Assembly: GCA_003833135.1 (NCBI GenBank)
Contig: QZLH01000056.1
Span: 88,571-126,634 of the forward strand
From: Oehlia diaphana
Lineage: Eukaryota; Glomeromycota; Glomeromycetes; Glomerales; Glomeraceae
Reading direction: 5' to 3'
Length of the DNA: 38,064 nt
Shown here piece by piece: positions 1 through 9,984 of this stretch (positions are counted from its first letter, which is position 1; the number at the start of each line of letters is the position of its first letter). The translations under genes were made by a program, and so were the position numbers. Under the pieces are notes generated by a model. That model was not told the DNA's origin. It made no database searches and saw only the letters and a list, made by a program, of their open reading frames with translations.

Positions 1-689
1 CTTTTTATTTATTAAATTAAAATTACAGTTAATCTAGTCCTAAGCCCTAACCATAATAAATAAATACTACATAATATTTACTATATTATATACTGTAAAT
101 AAATGCTGAACTAAAAATTTAATAATAAATGCCGCGAATTTAAAATTTTATATTCAAATTATGCGACAAATCTGTGGTATAATTTAAAAATTTTTCCTTG
201 TAGTTAATGAATAATTAAAAATAATAAAAAATAATATTATTATATCTTTAAAGTAAAATCTAATCTTTATATGATATGAATTTACAAAATTGAATCATAG
301 TATTCAACTTATTTAAAAATATATGAAAGATTATGAAAATTAATAAGTGATTTAAATTTTTTAAAAAAATTTTTTTTTTATCCGGATTCCGGGTCAATCT
401 TACCATATTTTATCCGGATATTTATCCGGGTAAAAATCGTAATTATCCGGATACCTAAAAAAAAAATTTATCCGGGTTTATTCGGTTGAATCCGGAAACG
501 GATCGAAACACTATAGCAAATAAAGTATCAATATATATTATATAGGTTATAAAAGATCTATATAAAATTACGTTATTTTTAAATTATATATGTATAGTTT
601 ACTGTAAATTTGATTTTAAGTAATAATAAATTATAAAAAAAATGCACTGCAATATTATAATACAATTTTTATATTATTAAAATCATATT
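1..689. other. AT-rich gene-free stretch with TATCCGG cluster
   Basis: No coding frame was found. Around 379-475 the motif TATCCGG (often TATCCGGAT or TATCCGGG) occurs five times on the plus strand, separated by A/T runs, followed by TTCGG and TCCGG variants to about 503. The surrounding bases are almost pure A/T, so these C/G words stand out. They look like the core of a diverged repeat, not a gene. Confidence 0.6.
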
Positions 690-1085
690 AAAAAATGAGT
701 TGCGATATTGCGATTTACATTTTTATATTAAAATCATATAAAAAAATGAATCGCAATACTGAAACTCACTTTTTATATAAAATCATATAAAAAAGTGAAT
801 CGCAATACCGCAACTCACATTTTTTATATAAAATCAATATAAAAGAATGAGTCGCAATACCGCAACTCACTTTTTTTATATAAAACCAATATAAAAAAGT
901 GAGTCGCAATACCGAAACTCAATTTTTTTATATAAAACCAATATAAAAAAGTGAGTCACAATACCGTAACTCGCTTTTTTTATATAAAACCAATATAAAA
1001 AAGTGAGTCGCAATACCGCAACTCACTTTTTTTTATATAAAATCAATATAGAAAAGTGAATCGCAATATCGCAAATCACTTTTTT
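690..1085. repeat. 52-bp tandem satellite with palindromic core, 8 units
   Basis: Eight head-to-tail units are visible. Their TGARTCGC cores start at about 696, 747, 796, 848, 900, 952, 1004 and 1057, giving a very regular 52-bp period (the first two steps are 51 and 49). Each unit has a GC-containing inverted repeat, GTGAGTCGC - AATACC - GCAACTCAC, joined by A/T linkers of the form TTTTTATATAAAACCAATATAAAAA cut short here and there. The inner units (848-1030) are most alike and the outer ones more diverged, as expected for unequal exchange. The inverted core could fold into a 9-bp stem with a 6-nt loop. Confidence 0.9.
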
Positions 1086-1389
1086 AATATTTAGTTATTA
1101 CTAGATTCATAAAATCTATAAATAACTTAGTCAGGACCACCTGGTCTGCAGGTCCAACTTACAGGTCCCAGGACCAGGACCGACCTAACCATCCCTAATT
1201 CCAGCGGAATCAAATCACTAATGATGATATTGATGATAGTTTAAGGTCATTCCGGACCGTAGTAAGTAAAAATACTTAAAAAAATTTAAATGCAATACTG
1301 CACCCCACAATTAATAAATTCATTAGGTAAGTTCAGACGCTTACAATGTAGAGCGTGTGTTTCGTACTAAACCCTGTATAAGTTACTAA
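1086..1389. other. Gene-free stretch with GGTCC-rich patch
   Basis: Between about 1131 and 1182 the words GGACC, GGTCC and GGTC occur about seven times in both orientations within 50 bases, a small palindromic patch much richer in G/C than its surroundings. A little further on, TAATTCCAGCGGAATC (1195) resembles the ends of elements seen at about 2043 and 15248. No reading frame was found. Confidence 0.45.
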
Positions 1390-1705
1390 TTATAGGAAAT
1401 CGAATGGATGCTCGAACCCAATTTTTCATATCCTTTCTGGAATAACAATTTCTGGTTTTTCGTCATACCATACTTCAAGAAGGACAATTCCATTATCCAG
1501 ACAAATGGATCACTATTAACGATGTCCTCAAGTTTTTTAACATCTTTATACCAGGTGGTTTAATGAACAGGTGCTGAGCCCCTTGCACCTCCAATGCAAT
1601 TTGATATTTTCGAAAGAAAGCATTAAACTCTATGCCTCCAAGATGAGTTTTTTCAAGCAGAAAAAAGTATATTGAAGATTGATAGGTTAAAGATTGTAGA
1701 GTTAA
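1390..1705 (-). pseudogene. Decayed endonuclease-like transposon ORF
   Basis: Read on the minus strand, two frames together give a coherent protein. The first (about 1705-1540) reads through HLGGIEF, then FFRKYQIALEVQGAQH. The second (about 1480-1390) reads through LDNGIVLLEVWYDEKPEI and VIPERI, followed by an in-frame TGA. A hydrophobic strand followed by an E-x-Q-G-x-Q-H signature and a later LLEVWYD strand is what restriction-endonuclease-like (PD-(D/E)xK type) domains carried by repeated fungal genes show. I recognise the motif pattern, not a named family. At least one frameshift and one stop break it, and no start codon is convincing. No function is expected from this copy. Confidence 0.5.
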
Positions 1706-4067
1706 ACTTAATATGCTTTTTACAAATAGGTATTTTTTTTAAAAAAAATAAAAACGTATAATCCATTCAAGAAAGGAAGGTTGAGAAGTTCATCAAGTAA
1801 AAGATGAACAAACAAAGTTACAGTAAATGAAGAGGCTGTGTTATGCCAAAATAAATTCTTTTAATTAAAAAGAGAATCACAGCGATCGGCACTAGAACTG
1901 ACGAAACTTTATCTTATTCGCTGAAATAAATAAAAAAAAATACAATTGTAATGAGTAAAAAAAAATGAAATATTCTTAAATTCTGGTTATCTTTATTTCT
2001 AAAATATGACAGATCACATAATGAACACCACTTTAATTAATGATTTTAATTTCGGCCAGAATTAACATTATAATTCCCGCTGGAATTAATATAATTTTTT
2101 CTTTTCATCAACAATCTGCGAATCATGTGACTTTCGGTACATATGATTTTTTTATCTCAATAAATCAAATTTTCGAGTTGGGATTCATTTATTTTCGATA
2201 TACAGTAAGACCGGTTTATCGAGACTGCCTGTGTATATCAAAGCCGGACTACTTTTTTAAAATCATTTGATTAGATTAATACACTTTGGATAAGCCTTAT
2301 AAGTCTTCAAAAACATTTTGGACGTTGACCTTTTAATCCTTTAATAATTCTTATAATCTGTCGCACTAAGTGTAACTTCTGATCACCATAATACTAATTT
2401 TCAAAAATTGCGAGTGATTAACTGAGTTTATAAATGACTGGGAATTTTCGTTTACTTATTTCCTGGTCTCATATAGATAGCCGGGAAGTTACTAATTTTA
2501 GTTTAAAATAGTTAAGTTTAAAATAGTTAAATATTTAATGAGTGGTATGCTCCAGGGGATTACCCATTTATTTCATGGAAAGGGGAACACTAAGGTTTTT
2601 TCCAGAAGGAAAAAAAAACCCTTTTATTCCAATTTCCCATAAAATAAATAATACTAATTAAACTTGTTTGACATAATGAATTGAGTGTATTTTTAAAGTC
2701 TATGTAAATCAAAGGTGATGAAAAATGACGTTTAATATTCATAAATTTTTTATTTAACAAAAAAGTATTTTATAATTATAATTATTTAACTCTAATTTTA
2801 TTTTAATTCGTATGAAAGTATAGTATGTATGTTCTTATTGTACCATCTCTTTTACATATCAAACACAAAAAAAAAATTAGATTGATTTGAATTTTGTCGT
2901 ATCCATACGAATAACTGGAACTGTTGTTTCATCTCGATGAATGTTTCTTATATTTGATTGTAATTTAATTTTGAATCACATATTTTCGTTTTGAAAATCA
3001 GATATTTTGTATAAATTAGCAAAGGCCGTTGCCTCACACTGAACTTTAAATAAATTTTATATTATATCATGATCAACTTTCTAATAGCCAAATCACCTTA
3101 GCAAAAAATCGTTTTTATAACCAATGAAAATGATTGGCGTTTATCACACTAATCATAATTCTATTGTGCGACGTGATGACGATAGATAGATTGATCAGAT
3201 CAAAGGCGCAGTGCTGTAGTACTGTAAGCTGTAACGAATCATTGTATATACAAAATATACTATCGGTATTTATGAGTTTAGGTATATAAATATATACCAA
3301 ATTTTGTTGGACGAATTTGGATAAATGTTGATAAGCCACAATTAGAGATCTAGGATCTATAGATGATCATGATTATAGGTAGATAGTGTCCTATGACTCA
3401 TTAATAAAAGCTGATATTTTACCAATTGTTTTGTTGTAAATTAGTCGCTAAGAGAGGCAGTACTTTGTAAAACCTTTTAATTTACCCTATATATTATTTT
3501 TCGCTTATCACCAATCGATGGTAACACATGTGTCTATTCCAGTTAAGAAACATGTAATTGCATTTTCCATGTTATTCCAAATACTATAATCAAAAGGAAT
3601 TTTTTATTTTAATTACATCTTTAAAAATCACTACTGGTTTGATAGAGTTATTGTCAGTAAATTCTAATAAGGGAGTAAATCATATTGTCTATGCATTATA
3701 ATCCAACAATTATACATTATTAGTCATCATTAAGCTAACTAATATTACTAGTTTTGGGTTAAATAACTATAAATTAATTGATATTAGTTATAGATGTGAC
3801 TCATAGATGATCTAAATTTTTTTTTAATAATTTACTTTTAGTCACTATGTATTCAAAAGGTTTTTAAAAATATATATATACCCTTAAATTTTTCTTGAGA
3901 AATTTCAAATCTTTTTCAAATATTATACTTTTTACAAATATTATTACAAAACCAAATTTTCTTCCACATATTATATTTTTTACAAACATTATTACAAAAT
4001 CAAGTTTTTTATTACAAAACAAATTTTAAATTTTCCAATTCAAATTTTTAAATTTTTATAATTCAAA
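1706..4067. other. Long gene-free AT-rich stretch with transposon-end fragments
   Basis: No supported gene. Around 2043-2090 there is a near-palindrome (TTAATTTCGGCCAGAATTAA followed by AATTCCCGCTGGAATTAA). Its first half matches the end of the nested MITE at 15248. At about 2204-2230, ACAGTAAGACCGGTTTATCG followed by AGACTGCCTGT resembles terminal repeats of pogo/Tc1-type DNA transposons, but no partner end was found. At 3916-4025 the word ATTACAAAA recurs several times with T runs. Open frames of 60-76 codons here are A/T noise. Confidence 0.5.
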
Positions 4068-4607
4068 ATGTCATACCAAATGTGCCCAAACTTCAATACT
4101 CCCTTCAACAATATTCCAATTGACAAATGCTTTCATTATCATCTCCAATCTGGGCCATCTACCATTACCATCCAATACTTGCCATTATTCATAACTTACC
4201 TATACATTCTTTTTGCTCTTTTATTAATATTCACAAATCTACTTAACTATACACTCATTTTAATCCTTGTTTTAATAAAATCTGTCATTAAAATATTCTT
4301 TTTCCTTTCCTTGAACCTCTCTCTCTCAAATCTCTCTCTTCTCATTCAACCATTTCATCCATCAAATATACTATCAAATCTCTCTCTCTTTAAACATTAT
4401 CTTATTTCAAATCTTTCATTATTATTATACTATTCTCCTGCTATGTCAATTCTTCTTTTATTTCTTGATTTTCTTTTTTATTTTCTTGATTTTCTTTATG
4501 AATTGACTAATTCTATAATATACATTCTTTTATCTTCACTTTCTTTTTACAAACGTAAAATGGATTTGATAGTAGATCTAACAAATACCCTTAAAAATTC
4601 CCAATAA
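4068..4607 (+). CDS. Hypothetical hydrophobic low-complexity ORF
   Basis: This 179-codon frame starts at ATG 4068 and is the longest single uninterrupted frame in the window. The product is very rich in Leu, Ile, Phe and Ser. It has a hydrophobic run over about residues 38-80 and further ones near 105-150, which would give several membrane segments, but the repeated SLSNLSL phrases reflect pyrimidine-rich DNA (TCTCTCTC) instead of a recognised domain. A pyrimidine-rich strand lacks stop codons by chance, so this may be a compositional artefact. I do not recognise a family. No intron or promoter signal supports it. Confidence 0.25.
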   Translation: MSYQMCPNFNTPFNNIPIDKCFHYHLQSGPSTITIQYLPLFITYLYILFALLLIFTNLLNYTLILILVLIKSVIKIFFFLSLNLSLSNLSLLIQPFHPSNILSNLSLFKHYLISNLSLLLYYSPAMSILLLFLDFLFYFLDFLYELTNSIIYILLSSLSFYKRKMDLIVDLTNTLKNSQ

Positions 4608-5147
4608 TTTACATTATTTAATTAAATAATTTATATTACGTAGCTAGGTCCATTGCTTACCAAATATAGCATGGAGACGTAATCTTTACCCTTTGGTCAA
4701 CTGGGGAATACTTGGCCATTCTTAGATAGATAATTTTTACAAGGGGATCATTTGCATCGCCCATGAAGCATAGCACCGCGCTGATTGGTGTCAGAGAGAT
4801 CCTTTGTCTTGTAAAAATTTACCCTTTCTTGATCATTTGATCTATCTCATGTGATTTCATTTTTCACATGTGATACGCTTATTTTATTCCTTTGTTGAGT
4901 TCTTTCCTTAATAACTTATCAACTCAACAATTATCCATCACCGTTGGTTCCACAATTTCTGTGTCCAAGTTCAATTCTTGGAGGTGATTTTCTTACTAAT
5001 TTCTTTTTTTTCAGGTTTTCATAGTGTCTTCCTGTTTGCATTAATAGTATATCATGAATATCGCGTAATAAACATGATTGGTACGTGAGATTGGAGTGGA
5101 CAATCATTTTATTTGCATTTTTTTTGCTGATTTCTGTTTCAGTGATA
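4608..5147. other. Gene-free stretch with hairpin and intron-like signals
   Basis: At 4732-4749 and 4798-4820 an inverted repeat (AATTTTTACAAGGGGATC against GATCCTTTGTCTTGTAAAAA) encloses a GC-richer 48-base loop. Towards the right end there are two fungal-looking intron ends. One is a TACTAAT branch word followed by a T run and CAG near 5014. The other is a complete short intron, GTACGTGAG at about 5080 to TTTCTGTTTCAG at 5142. They suggest a spliced leader of the decayed gene that begins at 5148. Confidence 0.45.
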
Positions 5148-5452
5148 ATGGCAGAAAAGTTTGAATGGTCAAAATGTCAGGATTTTAATTACATAAGGCC
5201 GCTACTTGTCAATACTGTTAGAAGTGGAATGGTTCACGTAAAAAAAAACTTGCAGCTCAAAAAATGTTATCTAAATGAATTACAACATCATCTCCAGCTG
5301 ACGAGCCAGTAAAAGGATCAATTGGAGGTGAAGCATTGTTGTCCAGGTGAATGGGTACTTGTGATTCAAAGTCATCAGATAAGTCTTTACGCTTGCGAGG
5401 GTGTCGTTCGAGTTCTTTGGTGTCATCTGAGGTAAAACCTTTGTTACGGTAA
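5148..5452 (+). pseudogene. Decayed small gene, begins MAEKFEWSKCQDFN
   Basis: The ATG at 5148 lies six bases after a strong intron acceptor (TTTCTGTTTCAG ending at 5142), whose donor GTACGTGAG is about 60 bases upstream. The frame reads well through NYIRPLLVNTVRSGM and then hits a run of eight A. After that a different frame takes over (KLAAQKML, then SPADEPVKGSIGGEALLSR, then SDKSLRLRGCRSSSLVSSE) with two in-frame stops. A one-base slip in the A run explains the switch. About 100 codons remain. The WSKxQDF start looks like a small DNA-binding or SANT-like helix of a transposon protein, but I do not recognise the family. Confidence 0.4.
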
Positions 5453-5689
5453 TGGTTATTATCATTGATGATAAAGATTCCAAGATATTCTAATTTGGAA
5501 GTCTTGTATTGTTAATTTTATTTTGATGTGCGTAATATGTAGTCATTTGTTTGGAATGTTTCGAAATATAATAAGGTCATGTACCATGGCACACATTCAT
5601 TAACTTTATGCTGAGTAAGGTTGCCTTTCGTTTCAATTCAAGTTTCTGGGATTCTCTGTATGTCATAACTCGGCGAACCATTCTTTACT

Positions 5690-6115
5690 ACCTGTCTCTA
5701 AGAGAATCCTTTTGTTAGTAGAATCAGTGGCCATTAGCAGATATAAAAGGTTGTAGGTAATCAGAAATACCCTTGTCGAAATATTTTTTAGTAATTTTTT
5801 CTTTTCCCTTTGGCTCAACAGTAGTTTCACTAACGGGTAAAAGAGTATTATCACAAAAAATAAAAGGAGTTCGTGGTAATTTAGCTCTTTCTTTTTTTGT
5901 TAATTTTCGTTTAATTTGAACTTCAGGTTCATTAGGAGTTTTACGAACAGAAGGTAAAGATTCCGTTTAAAAAGGAACTTGGTTGCAAGTAAGGACTGAA
6001 AAAGAAATAGTTGATTAAATTGGGGCCAAAGTTTTAGCAGGGGTGCGTGTATAATTAAAAGAAGTGATGGATAATGTAAAACCATAATCAGTTTTGTGAG
6101 AGGAATGATCTCACT
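5690..6115 (-). pseudogene. Decayed Pro/Lys/Thr-rich ORF
   Basis: One minus-strand frame stays coherent over about 140 codons despite three stops. It reads SHKTDYGFTLSITSF, TRTPAKTLAP, stop, ISFSVLTCNQVPF, stop, then SVRKTPNEPEVQIKRKLTKK, RTPFIFCDNTLLPVSET and YFDKGISDYLQPFISANGH before further stops. The long middle stretch has normal codon composition and a basic, proline-rich linker character. The three shorter open frames that cross here in other registers are shadows. It continues in the same register from the neighbouring frame at 6111-6344, separated by one TGA. No family recognised. Confidence 0.4.
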
Positions 6116-6380
6116 TTTTGTATTTAAGGTGCGTAATGGGCTTGTTGAAAAAATTTGACTTTAAAAAAAGAAAATGATGTTTTTTGTCTATAGCCAATTT
6201 GGATTTTACGTCTATTATGTAGTAAAGAAATGGGCTTTTTGGCACATTTCGATTAAATGGCTCTAAGATGTTTTTCTGGGTATCAAAAATATATACATAA
6301 CGTAAACCTATTGTAAATATACACGTGACCTTAAGAAGATCCATTTGCTTTCCTGATTGTTATTCGCTCTGTAAACATTA
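6111..6380 (-). pseudogene. Dispersed coding repeat, copy 1
   Basis: The minus-strand frame from ATG 6344 encodes 77 residues including YVYIFDTQKNILEPFN and NVPKSPF. The same DNA, extending upstream to about 6380, recurs on the plus strand at 17965-18140, where the amino-acid differences are conservative. Two copies in opposite orientation and 11.6 kb apart mark this as part of a dispersed element. It reads on, after a TGA at 6111, into the decayed ORF at 5690-6115, so both are probably one broken gene. No domain recognised. Confidence 0.5.
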
Positions 6381-6904
6381 GCTTTCTATATGAAAAAATA
6401 TTGGAGTGAGGGGGTTGGATAGGAAAGGATAATGCAAATAATAATATTGGAAAAAAATTTGTTACTCCCTATAAAAAAATTGGATACGTTTTATATAAAG
6501 TTTTTATACGATTTTTTTCCTTAGAAATAATGTATAATAATAGGATACAGAAAAATGCACAATTTGTATCACTAAAAATATGGTTTAGATACGGAATTTG
6601 CACGGGATTCATATGGAATTTACATGATTTAATCACTGATTTTATCACGAAATTTATATGATTTGTATTACAGTTTACTATAATTGTATTTACATAAATT
6701 CTAATTGTACTTTATTAAATTAAATAAAAAATAAAAAATAACAAAATACAAATACATTATGAAAATTCACTCCTTATTAAAACCACCTATTGCAACCAAA
6801 AACAACCTAAAAAAATATAAAAAAAAGAAACATAAGAACGTCTAACTTTATTGGAAACAAAAGCCCTCTCATATAGTATCTGCAATCATCCAAGTCACCA
6901 AAGG

Positions 6905-7300
6905 TCAGCATTCCTACAAAAAAAGAAAGAGAACTTCAGAATGTCTGACCTACATAAAAGAAAAGAATTATGAAGCGTCTGATGAAAAAAGAAATCAAAA
7001 CAAAATAAATCCAAAACTGACCTACAAAAAAAGAAGACTCTGGAGCAACAAAACTGAAACAACCTACAAAAAGAAAAGAATCTGAACCCAACTTATAAAA
7101 AAAAAGAAAATTTGGATTGACCTAAAAAAAGAAAAAAATCCTGAACCATCTTACAAAAAGAAAACTCCCAAACAGATCTACAAAAAAGAAAAAAGAAACT
7201 GAATCTTCTCAAAAAAAAATCTACTGGCCTATGAAATAAAAAAAAAAGGATAAATATATATAAAAAGAAAGGAGAATAAAAAATAAAACAAAAAAAAATA
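6905..7300. repeat. Degenerate CCTACAAAAAAAGAAA repeats
   Basis: Inside the 1.48-kb element the phrase CTACAAAAAAAGAA or a close variant (CTACATAAAAGAAAAG, CTTACAAAAAGAAAA, CTACAAAAAAGAAAA) returns every 30-60 bases from about 6913 to 7200, usually preceded by TGAC or AAC and separated by CTGAA-containing spacers. It is a diverged minisatellite on the purine-rich strand with no coding potential. Confidence 0.55.
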
Positions 7301-7625
7301 TTTTTTTAAAAAGAGGGTAATGAAGTTAGGAAAGTTAAAAAATTTTTTTTTTAAAGGGAAAATGTCAAAGTTAGAAAAATAAAAAATTTTTTATAGAGGA
7401 AATAGAAATAGAAAGAAGAAAATTGTTTTTAAAAAAAAGAAGAGTGGGAATAAAAGAATAAAATCAAAAAAATTTTTTTTTAAGGAAGTGACGGAAAAAA
7501 ATTTTTTTTTAAAGGAGTGATGAAAAATAATTTTTTTTTAAAAGGAGAGTAATGAAAAAAAATTTTTTTTAAAGTAAGATACGAAAAAAAAAATTTTTTT
7601 TTAAAAGGAGGGTGACGAAGAAAGA
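7300..7625. repeat. A-run/T-run minisatellite with AAAGGAG
   Basis: The phrase GAAAAAAATTTTTTTTTAAAGGAG, with varying run lengths, recurs about six to eight times with a spacing of 35-45 bases. The units differ mainly in a short GTGATG, GTAATG or GTGACG word. Adjacent oligo-A and oligo-T blocks make each unit a perfect A/T palindrome. It forms the core of the 1.48-kb element. Confidence 0.6.
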
Positions 7626-8376
7626 AGGAAATTTAGAAAAAATAACAAAAATAAGACAAGAGAAAAGGGAAAGGAAAGGAAAGACAGAAAGGAAGGGTTT
7701 ATATAAAAAACAAAAAACGTATCATATGATACAGAATTTTTATAAAATTCTAAAAATATGAAGTTTAAAAATTCCATATACATTCCGCATGATTAATTTA
7801 CATTTCATATACATTAGTTTTTTAAAAAAATCAAAAATGAATTGCTTATTAAATATACAGAATTTGTATACGGAATCTATAGAAATGTACATAAAATGTA
7901 TACAAAACATATCCTTTCCATATACATATTTCTTATAGGGACTGATTTGTCAAAATCTATTTGATGCGTTGATATTTGCTCTTATAAAACATTCAATGAT
8001 AGATTTAAATCCCAGCTTTATTTACCAATTTTTTTGATCGAGCACATCCTTACAACGTCATTATAAGATTTTGATGAATTATGTTGAATTACCATGGATA
8101 GAAAACCCCAAATTTGCTTGGCTAAAAGAACCTTTACTGCTTTATGCAAATAATCTTTTAAAGTATGCTGAATACTTAATTAGTCAAAAAGATATAACTG
8201 CAAGAAACCAAAGTTCATTAACACCTGTAGTTGATGAAGGAAAGGCAGGATATATAGAAAAATACATGGCGAAAACCTGAAGTAGTTAAAGAATTTTGTA
8301 TTCTTACATAAACTTTAGAGGAATTGGAATATTGGGAACCTGTTAATATTAACCAATTTTGTCCAGTGTTGTGAAA

Positions 8377-8459
8377 GTAAGTTGGCAGCAATAATACTTT
8401 ACTATATAAATAACTTCTGATAAACTAATAAATAATAAATGAATTCTTATTTTAATTAG
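8377..8459 (+). other. Relict intron in transposase pseudogene
   Basis: An 83-base GTAAGT...TTTTAATTAG interval. Removing it joins ..CPVL-stop-K to QRFRFVKKLKV in one continuous register, so the splice boundaries outlived the coding frame. Confidence 0.6.
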
Positions 8460-9902
8460 GCAAAGATTTAGATTTGTTAAAAAATTAAAGGTGGATTTCC
8501 TATTCAAAGTAGGAAAATACACATATCATCATGGAAATATACAAAATTCAGTTTATGTCTGGCATATTGATATTAATGTTAATGAACAGGATATGATTAA
8601 TAAACATTATACAATTAGAAATAATTTGAAACAGACACTCCAAGATTATCATACAAGAGCAATGAGAAAAGAATTTTTAGATACAGTTGAACTTTATATT
8701 GGAAAAGTAGAAAAAGCAAGAATACGCTATATCTATTCCATTTGGTTACAAGATTCAGCAGTTTCAATTAATTCAGAAACTCTAGACATAGATAAATAAT
8801 GCTTGAATTAGGAGATCCTGATTTAATTATGGACTTTCGTGAAATTAATGAAGGTAGATTACCTAAATATGATGTATTTTGGGAATATTCATCCAAATAT
8901 TTAGAAGGAATAGCTCAAGAATCTGTTTTAGCTGTTGATGATAGAAGACATAATATTTTTCAACATCTTGCAGTTGCAATTTCAACTCGTGATTTCCAGA
9001 ATCAAGTACTTAAAATTTGTCCTCCAAATATACCAATTCCATCTATACAATGGATTAGACTACAATTTTGGCCAAAAAATCCAACACATAAAAGTAGGCG
9101 CTTTGTTTCGTTATCAAAAGGAAATGGCAATACTTTTACATGGATGATAAACATAGATGTAAAGTAGGTGAACCAGTTGCAGCTGTTGAAAGAGGGTGAC
9201 AAGTAATAGTATCAAAAAATAAGGCTTTTAAAGTCGCAGATAAGTGCGGTATCATTCCAAGTGTAACAATGTTATGTGAAATTCCTGCTACATTGAAGAG
9301 TCATTTTATCATGGACAAGTATATATTAGTTTAAAAGATCCTATATTTCAACCATCAGATTCATTACGCCATATGACAGTTATATATAATATTAAATATT
9401 ACAAATGAAAAAAAAGCCTTATTTATTACTTTATGCTGATGGAGGACCTGATCATCGAGTTACTTATGTTCGTGTTCAATTAGCATTAATAGCATTATTT
9501 TTGAAGTTAGATTTAGATTTGTTAATTGCTGTTAGAACTCCACTGGGTCATTCTTGGAAGAATCCAGTTGAACGTATAATGTCAATATTGAATCTTGGTA
9601 TGCAAAGTATTGGTTTAATGCATGATGAATTGAGTAATGATTTAGAAAATTTAATGAAAAAATGCAATTCTATGGAGGAAATTCGCACATATTCAAATAA
9701 TGAAAAATGAATTAATAAATAGTTTACAGGCACCGATTAACTTAATGGAAGGTATCTTTGAACATTTATCACTAAAAATGAGCCATTTATAACTTATAAA
9801 TCAGCAATAGAAGAAGAAATTAAAGATTTATGGGAATCTTTATTAGAAATTGAAGATTCATTAAATATAGATGATAGAACAAAAAAGGATATTAAGGATA
9901 AA

Positions 9903-9984
9903 GTAAGTATATTTTATTTAAATTTATTTATTAAAATAATTACTAAAAATTAATAATTTTTATTTTAAATTTTTATTTTAATAG
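9903..9984 (+). other. Relict intron in transposase pseudogene
   Basis: An 82-base GTAAGTATA...TTTTAATAG interval, almost pure A/T. Removal joins KKDIKDK to AKLQEFYDHCC in phase 0 without a stop. Confidence 0.65.

Larger units (their letters stand above)
6464..7943. mobile_element. 1.48-kb non-autonomous element with terminal inverted repeats
   Basis: The left end (ACTCCCTATAAAAAAATTGG from 6464) and the reverse complement of the right end (AGTCCCTATAAGAAATATGT, ending at 7943) share the terminal word CCCTATAA and further T/A-rich matches such as GGATACGTTTTATA against GGATATGTTTTGTATAC. Inside the ends, degenerate words GGAATTTACAT, GGAATCTATAG and GTATACGGAAT recur in both orientations. 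The interior encodes nothing and consists of purine satellites. ATTTGT occurs just outside both ends (6457 and 7945), a possible target duplication. It is best read as a non-autonomous DNA transposon. Confidence 0.5.

Noticed and set aside
690..1085. CRISPR-like array
   Set aside because: The regular palindromic repeat has no unique spacers; linkers are also repeated, and the genome is eukaryotic.
1405..1440. GGGTTCGAGCATCC on the minus strand, B-box-like
   Set aside because: No A box or cloverleaf around it; it lies in the endonuclease-like frame.
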